Of a stretch of 64,000 bases of DNA, positions 45,263-53,900 are shown one piece after another (the stretch's first letter is position 1; each line of letters begins with the position of its first letter). Both the position numbers and the translations under genes were made by a program. The stretch lies in assembly GCA_016000045.1 (NCBI GenBank), contig JAECQY010000007.1, forward strand, positions 1 through 64,000, given 5' to 3'. Below the pieces are notes generated by a model. The model saw nothing but the letters and a program-made list of their open reading frames with translations, did not search any database and had not been told where the DNA came from. Source of the stretch: Myxococcaceae bacterium. GTDB taxonomy: Bacteria > Myxococcota > UBA727 > JABDBI01.

Positions 45263-45480
45263 TTAAGTTATTTGAAACAGGTAAAATGCACCCAGCATCC
45301 ATTTTATTTTCATCCGATCTCCAGATTCAAAATCTTTTTTAGTCTGCCTGTTAAGATGACATTCTCGTCGACTGGTCTTTTCACCCTCTCACTTTTTGTT
45401 AAAGAACCATTTCTCAGATTCCATACATGCCAGAAACATCAAGATCGTCAAGAGCTATTCAGAAAAATTTGACTGGCTCA
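45263..45480 (-). pseudogene. Orphan toxin-tip relic B within a long upstream repeat
   Basis: Minus-strand frame ending at 45263-45265 reads RRECHLNRQTKKDFESGDR, then MKIKWMLGAFYLFQIT. Nucleotide similarity to relic A is high over ~100 bases, and 45366-45480 resembles the region upstream of relic C. A stop lies just upstream, so no complete tip domain remains. Confidence 0.6.
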
Positions 45481-45576
45481 TCCGCTTTGGGCAAAGCCCG
45501 CTCACTCTGCATCGAACGTACGAGCCTCCCGCTCATCCTCTAAGCGGCGCAAGCCATGCGTCTAACAACAGAGCAC

Positions 45577-45593
45577 CCCGGCTAGAAGCCGGG
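45577..45593. other. Perfect GC-rich hairpin
   Basis: CCCGGCT-AGA-AGCCGGG lies 43 bases past the stop of the gene ending at 45636, without a U-tract. It could be a weak terminator of that gene or an end of a vanished mobile element. Confidence 0.35.
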
Positions 45594-45635
45594 ATGCGTA
45601 AAAAGCCTGAAAAACACAATCGGCAATAATTTCTG

Positions 45636-46790
45636 CTAATTTACGCAGCGAACCAATAACATACTTCCAGAAACGTATCCAATGATAGAACCATATTGAA
45701 AATCAACAGCCCAAAATCCACTACCTGCAATCGTCGAAGACCAATACAAACCCGATTCTTCCGCATTGAAAACAGCAGGATCCATCATCAATCCCCCGGA
45801 AGAAACATCGTAATCCAGCAAAGTCGATAACTCCTTCACTGTCGGCAAACGCCAAGCAACACTTACACCCCCCAGATCTAAGTTCTGGCAGTAAAGCTTC
45901 GCATTTGAGTACACAAAAGTTTGTTTGGAAGCGTGTTGCTGCCAGTTTAACCCCGTCACGATATCGCTGACAACACCCGAACTAATGCTATATCGATTTG
46001 CGAGAGGTGTTGGATAAAGAGATCGTACGCAGCGAACTTGATCTGGTGTACTCACAGAGTCGAAATTGATCATTCCACTTAGCCCAAACTGCACCATCCA
46101 TGAATAAGAATATTGACCCATATCGGCCGTCGAAGACCAAACATCCGAAGCACTCACATTTTGAAACACTCGGGTATTGACGGGTATAGGCCCATGCACC
46201 GTATAATCAAGTAATGTTTGCAATTCGCCTATGTTAGGCAAACGCCAGCCCGTCAAACCGCCTGTTTTGCAAGCAGAGCAATAACTGAATGCCGTGGACC
46301 AATTCATGCCTTGGGTACTTTCAAGCTCTTCCCACTGCATCGATGTTAAAGAATCCGTCACTACGCCATCCCACACAGCATAACGAGCTGGCTGGTCGGT
46401 ACTATCTTCATAAGTACCTCCCGTTCGGCTCCAAGCCGCAAATAGACCATTGGAAGAACGCGGCGCGGGCGATGGAATTTCTGTTGTCGTGGGAACAGCC
46501 GTGGATGCCTGAGTAACCGCACTCGGCAAGAACAAGATTCCACTGCTAGCTACTTCAAAATTAATTGAATCGTAAAGGGTACAATTTCCATCTAACAAGA
46601 TCGCTGAAGCACATTGGCTATTTTGGCTACAAAGCTCACAACAAAGAGTTTCTGAAGCATTCGGAAAAGACGGCGAAAGCTTACCCGTAGAGACAGACAT
46701 ATTTTGCAACTTAGAACAAATCACGCTGTCATCGGCATAAACTAGAAAAGGAAAGAAAACTAAACTTAAACGAACAAAAAAACGATTCAT
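45636..46790 (-). CDS. Secreted protein with apple/PAN-like start and two DUF1566 domains
   Basis: 384 residues; signal MNRFFVRLSLVFFPFLVYA. Residues about 25-85 are Cys-rich (ASETLCCELCSQNSQCAS, GNCTLYDS), similar to an apple/PAN module, a binding fold more typical of eukaryotes. A Thr/Pro-rich linker leads to two classical DUF1566 domains: GGLTGWRLPNIGELQTLLDY with DVWSSTADMGQYSYSWMVQF and VRCVRS, then VAWRLPTVKELSTLLDY with YWSSTIAG and LLVRCVN. This full-length form differs from the short MSM/MMGS forms and matches the N-terminus of the RHS protein. Confidence 0.75.
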   Translation of the reverse strand: MNRFFVRLSLVFFPFLVYADDSVICSKLQNMSVSTGKLSPSFPNASETLCCELCSQNSQCASAILLDGNCTLYDSINFEVASSGILFLPSAVTQASTAVPTTTEIPSPAPRSSNGLFAAWSRTGGTYEDSTDQPARYAVWDGVVTDSLTSMQWEELESTQGMNWSTAFSYCSACKTGGLTGWRLPNIGELQTLLDYTVHGPIPVNTRVFQNVSASDVWSSTADMGQYSYSWMVQFGLSGMINFDSVSTPDQVRCVRSLYPTPLANRYSISSGVVSDIVTGLNWQQHASKQTFVYSNAKLYCQNLDLGGVSVAWRLPTVKELSTLLDYDVSSGGLMMDPAVFNAEESGLYWSSTIAGSGFWAVDFQYGSIIGYVSGSMLLVRCVN

Positions 46791-46818
46791 AAAATCTCCT
46801 ATGCTAAATTTTTACTCA

Positions 46819-47661
46819 CTAATCTAACTGTACTGTGGCACAATAAGCCATTGCAGGACCTAGCAGCGGCACTGTCTGAAAAAGACCTGTCGAGCCATCT
46901 ATTGCCCAGAGATAACCGTTTTCACCTGCAACAGGGGTTGAAGATCCAAGATAAAGCATAGAAGGAAGGCTGAAAACAGCCTCGTCTATCAAAGGGGAAT
47001 TACTCTGATTAAAAAGAGAAAAAAGTGCTTTGATTGTCGGTGTCCACACCTGAGAAAGGTCAACGGCTTGATCACAGAACCAAATAGCACTCGACTCTGT
47101 CATCCAACCGATACCTGTTGCCTGATCCTTTACAAAGTTCTTATCAGCATACTGAAATTTCGTATAGCGATCTAGCGGAGCAGTTCTTTGGGGACCACGA
47201 ACACAACGAACATTCATATCTGGGGGATACTGCGAAGATATTGATCGCGTTTGCTGCTGAACGACCAACACCAAATCAGTAGGCTGAAGACTGGAGGAAG
47301 AAGTAACGAGCACGCTTTCGTTGCTTGGAAGTGAAGTAAAATAATCCTCGTTAATACCAGGTGCATTGACATAATCGAGCAAAGACTGAATCTCGTGGAC
47401 CGTTGGTACTCGCCAGTCTGAATAGCCATTTTTAAACAAACTCACGCAATTCTTATTAGCCAAATTTATAGTGGATACATTTAAAAATCCAGATTCCCAC
47501 ATTAAATTTGTATAAATATCAATGACCGTATTATCGTTCCCCATTTGATAACGGTCTGTTTGGTTAGTCGTGTCACCATAGGCTGCAATTAGCCAAGGCC
47601 TAAAAGGCTCCGACCATGCGGCCACAGAACTCAAAAAAACAACAAAAATAAAACATCTCAT
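46819..47661 (-). CDS. Secreted protein with two degenerate DUF1566 domains
   Basis: 280 residues from ATG 47661 (AAAGGAG upstream). Signal MRCFIFVVFLSSVAAWS. The start AAYGDTTNQTDRYQMGND parallels the RHS protein start (TYGDATNQSDRYVLSSD), so both come from one ancestor. Domain 1 has YSDWRVPTVHEIQSLLDY and MNVRCVRG; domain 2 is eroded (TGIGWMTESSAIWFCDQA, VWTPTIKALFSLF) and lacks the WRLP motif. Directly downstream of the giant RHS gene on the same strand. Confidence 0.7.
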   Translation of the reverse strand: MRCFIFVVFLSSVAAWSEPFRPWLIAAYGDTTNQTDRYQMGNDNTVIDIYTNLMWESGFLNVSTINLANKNCVSLFKNGYSDWRVPTVHEIQSLLDYVNAPGINEDYFTSLPSNESVLVTSSSSLQPTDLVLVVQQQTRSISSQYPPDMNVRCVRGPQRTAPLDRYTKFQYADKNFVKDQATGIGWMTESSAIWFCDQAVDLSQVWTPTIKALFSLFNQSNSPLIDEAVFSLPSMLYLGSSTPVAGENGYLWAIDGSTGLFQTVPLLGPAMAYCATVQLD

Positions 47662-47944
47662 ATTTACCAACTCCTTTATGGCTTAAAAACCAATCCAACA
47701 CGCAACAAACCTAGATTCACGTGATGATCAAAAATTATTATTCAACAATCTTTTTCCGAAGGAACACACGAAGCCTTGTCCTTCAAACTTGAGAAAATTA
47801 ACATACCAAATTAACATTCTGACTCCATTGGAAAGGTTCAAGCAGATCTTCGAAAACTCAAACGCCATCCTGACACACTAAATATCAAACAAATCGACCG
47901 ATCATTATCATCATCCAAAATAAAGATAAACAAAACGAACTTCT
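47662..47944 (-). other. Gap after the giant RHS gene with faint DUF1566 remains
   Basis: No open gene. On the minus strand near 47700-47760 the DNA reads RLLNNNF-stop-SS, close to the LLDNNFWSL of the 44.7-kb gene with TGG turned to TGA, and 47795-47810 is identical to bases coding WYVNF in the 34.8-kb gene. This suggests a heavily decayed DUF1566 gene directly after the toxin gene; the evidence is thin. Confidence 0.3.
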
Positions 47945-50900
47945 CTATGAAAAATCAGAAATACCAAGCGCATCTAGAATTACTTGCTTCACTTTTGCTG
48001 GATCTCCAGAGCCGGAAGCAGCTCCCATTTTTCTATTAAAATGATATTCTTCCAAACGTAAATTAGGTAGGTACTTCATAACTCGGTTAACCTCGTCCTT
48101 TGTAAACATGCGCTTTGCCTTAAGCATCATAGTCCCCACTGAGTGAGCGGACTCTCCATGAGCAATATCAAATATCGAATGAGGCTTAGATCCAGTTGAT
48201 TTTGTACCGTATGGTGCAGACTTTTCTCCTGTTTCATCAAAGTATTTCACCATTAAATTATCATTTATTTGTGCTTGAGGAATTTTTTCATGGAACATAA
48301 CAACATCATCTCTCAGTCTTTTTACTGGCCAATAAACTGCCCTGCGATTGAAACTATACACTTTCTTGCCAGTCAATGGATCGATTCCACAATATTTTTT
48401 AAACTGAGGCTCAACGTCGTCTACAAACGAAGACGCTTCCACTTTTAATTTATGATCTGAAACAAAGTAATTCCCAAATGTATCTCCTAAATTGAAGACC
48501 CGATAAGGGCCTTCTTGAAGCAAGGTGATATTTAATACTTGAACAAAACCATCTTCTACGGTTAAGCGATCATCAATCGTAACATCTTCTGCAGAAACCC
48601 AGCCTTTTCTTGTATGCAATTTATGATTTGATGTGACGTGCAAAAAATCCTTCGGACCGATACCAAACCTTATTTCTAAAAGCTCCGAAACCGTTCGATT
48701 GGTCACCAATTTAACCAAAGCTCGAACACGTTTTCCATTCTCATCTTCCGCAAAAATAACATTGCCCTGAAACAGTTTTTCAATAGATAAGAACCCACTA
48801 GGCGCCCAAACAGGTGTGCCTTCCAGAAAACTGAAGAAGCAAGACTCCTCTGACGTTTCCGATGTTTCGCCCTCAACTCCGCCTAATTCGGCGGAATCTC
48901 CTGCGACCTCACCAACTTCTGACAAAGACCTCAATCTGGAAAAAATTACCGATAGTCCAGCTCCAGCTCCTTCGATAAGTGCACTCAAAGCTGCACCTTC
49001 TGCAGCAGAAATGAGTAGGTCTTTGGCGCTCCCTCCACCCATCATCGAATAGGCAGCATTCTCAAATGCGCCTGCCAACATTGCTCCTGGAACACCACCA
49101 ACTTCTTCCCCCATTATAGTACCAGCTTCCGCAACAGCAGCTCCAGCAACCATCCCTTCATAGGTTTTCGCGGATTTCCAATCCCAGTGAGCAGGGTTAT
49201 AATTGTGGTTGACCGCTTGACCCCCAAAATAAGCACCCATACTGATTACTGGGTCTAGAAGCATTGTAGGTACAATAACCACACTTAATACAGCAAAAAT
49301 ATCCCAAAAAGAAAATTCACCATTCGGATCAATGTAGCTCTCTGGGTTATTTGCTCCATACATATAAGGACTAAAATATTGCCTCAAAGGATCAGGCGTG
49401 ATAAATTGAGCAACTTTTGGATCATAATGACGCCTTCCAAAGTTATAATATTTAATTTCGTTATCTAATTCATGAGAACCAAATTTATATCTTAATATAT
49501 CTGGACCCTTAGACAGAGTAGTGTTGAGCACACCATAAGGACTATAGTGCAAAGAAAGCACTGTATTACCATCACTATCTGTTACAGCTACAACGCTTGA
49601 ACGATGATCGTAATGATAATAATAAGTTCCAGAAACAGGATATCCGGAACCTTGTGGGCCTGCAGAAAATGCCTCAGAACTATTCAGCTGAATAAGGCCG
49701 TTCTTTCCTTCGTCAAGAACTGTTACCGCAGCCATTCTACCCAATGGGCCAAAAACATAACGAGTATGCTGCTTGCTTCCATCAGCAAAGTTCACGACTT
49801 CGTATTCATCAGAAATATATTCTGTTCGATTTCCCTGGGAATCAATTTTTTGGATTCGCGCCTTAAAAGCATCATACTGAAACTGATTAACGACTTCTCC
49901 ATCATTCGTTATTTTTTTGAGCTGATTATACCCATTATAAATGTAACTCCACAGACCATCTGAATCTGTTTTATTTTTCATATTTCCATTTTTATAGAAA
50001 TTCCACGCGACATTTGGGTTTGTAGAGAGCTGTGGTTGATGGCTATCAGAGCGATAACTCAAAATTTGATTGTTTTTCTTTCGTAAACTACCCGTGATAG
50101 TATAATCGTAGATTTCTGGATTTGCCACACTCTGAGCCGCAGTCAAATAGCCCAGTGAATTAAATGTAAACGTTGTATTTAATTTCGGATCGAGAGGATC
50201 ATCAATCTCTTGGATTTCATGCTGAGAGTCCCATTGAAAATTTCTTTGCTTTAAAAACTCTTCTGGGTTGGCAAAAGAAAAATCTCTGATCTGCCCTACA
50301 CCTTTATCTGGCGCAAAGTAAGAGTAATCACTACGAACACTATTGGCATAAGTGATATTGAGCAGATCACCTAAGGCACTATAGTCATCATAGGTAAACA
50401 TTGTCTTATTATCAGTCGCCGAAGCCGTACTTTTAAGAAAGCCGTTGAGATAGTACTGATGAAAAAAAGACTCCCCATCCGGAAAAGTACTTTTTAAAAG
50501 TTCCCCAAGAGGCCCATAAAGATAATCAAATTGATACATTATGTCCGATTGATTTACGAGTTTTTGATGAACAAATCCTAAATGATTATACTGTATGTCC
50601 GTCCGACTATGCGCAGTAAACGCTGAGGTTAACCTGCCAAAACCATAATTATTTTTCGGATCATCATACACATAAAAAGCTGTTTCTGTTTCACCAAATA
50701 AATCCTTAAAAGTCGAAGTTAATAATCGACCCAAGGCGTCGTAACGATAAGAGAAAACCTGTCCTTCTGAATCGGTCTTATTATCTAACTCACCATAACT
50801 ATTGTAGTTAAAAACCGTTTTCCCAGTATCCGGTTCCAGACGAACAATCATACGTCCGATAGAATCATAGGTATAATTGGTTTTCAAGCCACTCGGATCG

Positions 50901-53900
50901 GTAAAACCAAGGGTTCGCTGAAGACGATCGTAGACATATTGAGAAGAAGAACCATCTGCGAATCTTTTAAAAACAGTACTACCTCGTGAATTAAGATCAA
51001 TCGTCGCATTGCGTGCTAATCTGGTTTCATAGGCAGAAATCGACTGAACTCGACGAGGCACTGCGTCGTAAATATAATGACTCTTAGTGCCATCAGGCCC
51101 AAGAATATCTAGAATCCTGTTATGAAAATCATAACTGTACGAAGTCCAAAAAGTTGATGAATCCGTATTATAACGAGGAATAGATTGATTTTGTAACTGG
51201 CCCTTTGTGTTAAATATTTTTTCTGTTAGAATTGATTGATCTTTCGTCAAGCCTGGACTTGTACTCAAGTAAACTCGACCGAATCCATCCAGGTAAGCTT
51301 TACTGCAAGGCCACAGCGTGACGTTGTCCGCATCCCATGCATTTCGAGTACAAGCGACTTGATAGATCGAATGATTATCATCACGAACGACATCTGAAGC
51401 AAAAACAAGCTTTAGATCTCTCTCAGGGTTCAGAACAAGGGTTCCATTTTGCCGGCCAAATTCATCGCGATTATAAACTTTCGTAATATTATTAGCATCT
51501 GTCACAGAAACAGGACTTCCCCAAAAAGGTTCTACGACAAAAGTCAAAGCCAAGCGATTTCCCCAAGCATTCTGGGGTAACTCTATTTTACTAGTGAAAC
51601 CAAAAGCATCATATTGCGCTCGCACTGATCGAGGATTTGAAGCACTGCATGGAGCATCGGCTAACGAGCATAAAACAATGGCGCCCCCAAAGTCGTTATA
51701 GATATAGTGGCTGCCAATCCAAGTATTTAACGAAGTGTCCCAATGAATGTTTTCGCTCGGAGTCATTTCAGGAGCTCCATCAATACCATTGTAGTAATTA
51801 ACACGGCCCCATATCAAATCCGTCGAAGCATTCCAAATAGTAAATGGATCGGATACATTCGTCGAGCAAATCTTATTTTCGGACAAAAATCCTATCAGAT
51901 TACTAGATTCATTATTTATATAAGATCTGTATGTGTAGGTATCGACTCCTGATTCAGTTGGATCACCAAAATCCGCCATGTAGATTGGATTCCCATAGGC
52001 ATCGTGAGCAAAACTTTTTTTGAGACTATAACTATAAACACCTGCATCCGTGTATTGCTCAGAGAGAGATTCCTTTAACAATATTTGGTTAACACCCGAA
52101 AAACCAGGCGTTGGCAGAGACTCGTACGCATGACGAGCTATCTTTAAAGGAGTACCACTGGGCGAGAGAAAAGCCTCTTTCACCAAAGTGCCCGTTAATG
52201 GAGCACTGAGGTTAAACTCTCGTCGATTAGAGGATCCGTCACTCTCATCAATGAGCACAAAAGTCGAATAACCCAACCAAGAGCGTTGATGCAAATCGTA
52301 TTGAGCCCCTTCATATTGATAACGAGTTTTATAAACGTGACCATGGCCATCGTTTTTAGCAACCGAAGCCACAACTTTCGTGCTACCTTGAACGTCTACC
52401 TGCGGATAAACTGCTGTATGCCTCTTTGTATAAACGGATGGATCGGTCAAAGATGCGTACTCAATCGAAAAAGTACCTCCCAATCGATTCGTGATCTTGG
52501 ATATTAAGGAGGGTTGTTGAGGACCAGCTAGAAAAAATCGAAAATCTACTTGATCCCGATCGTCGGTACTAATCGCGATATAATCGACCTTTCCATCCCC
52601 ATTCAAATCCTTCAAAATTCCTTGAGCTTTGACAGTTTCTGCACCAGTATCCGACACTGACAAACTAAAAAGAGAATACGGAAAAGACCAATTGCTTCCT
52701 CGATAACCAACACTCGTACCCATGTAGATTTGATTATTAGACTGCCCTGAGCTCTGATCATAAGAGGCATGACTAAAATCAGCGCACCGATCTGCATCGA
52801 GGTTTTGCAACAGTCCTTGAGTCGTAATGTCCCCGCTTGCATCTTCCGAGAATACGAAAGCACCATACGGTAAAGACCAATCGGCTTGCTGAAAACCAGA
52901 ACCCGTCCCGAGGTAGACAGCACTATCAACCGTGCCGTCACGATGACGAAACGCGGGCGTGAAATCAATAATTCCATCGCCGTTCAGATCAAGCAAAGCT
53001 CCACGAGTACTGACAAAACCATTATCATCTTCATAAAATACATAATAGGGCAAAACCCAGTCCGCCTGTTCAAAACCAAAACCTGTTCCAAGATAGATGG
53101 CATTGTCAATTCTGCCGTCTCTGTGGCGAAAAGCAGGTGTAAAATCGACAATTCCGTCCCCATTCAAGTCTTGCAAGACTCCTCGAGTAGTGACAACTCC
53201 TTCCGTATTTTCGTGAAATACATAAGCACCATAAGGTAATGACCAATTGGCCGGTTTAAATCCCGATCCGGTACCCAAGTAAACGTCACTATGAATAGAT
53301 CCACCGGCATCTCTAAATCCGGGCGTAAAATCGGAAATTCCATCACCATCGAGATCCTGCAAAATTCCTCTTGTGGTAACATTACCCTGTCTATCTTCTG
53401 AAAACAGATAAGCACCATAAGGCAAAGACCAATTGGCTTGCAAGAAACCTGTTCCGGTGCCCAAGTAGATGTTGCTATCAATGGTTCCATCAGAATGCCT
53501 AAACGCATGAGTAAAATCGGCAACTCCATCGGCGTTTAAGTCCTGAAGAGTCCCATGAATGCTGACTTTTGAATTTCCATCATGGGAATAAACATAAGCG
53601 CCATAAGGCAAAGACCAATTGGCTTGATGAAAACCAGAGAGGGAACCCAACCAGACACGATTGTCTATGACACCTCCCTCCTCAGCATGTCGATACGCGG
53701 GTGAAAAATCAGGAATCCCATCCCCGTTCAGGTCCTTTAAGACGGCCTGTAAGCACGTACCGGAATTACACTCAAAAAAGAGCTCTCCCCCTAAAGCGTT
53801 TAAACTTCCGCCAGGTATCCATGTCCCGTTTGGCGTTTGCCACTCAATCTTCGTGGACGGAAAACAAGAACCCTGAGCACTGCATTGTTGGATGCCCACT

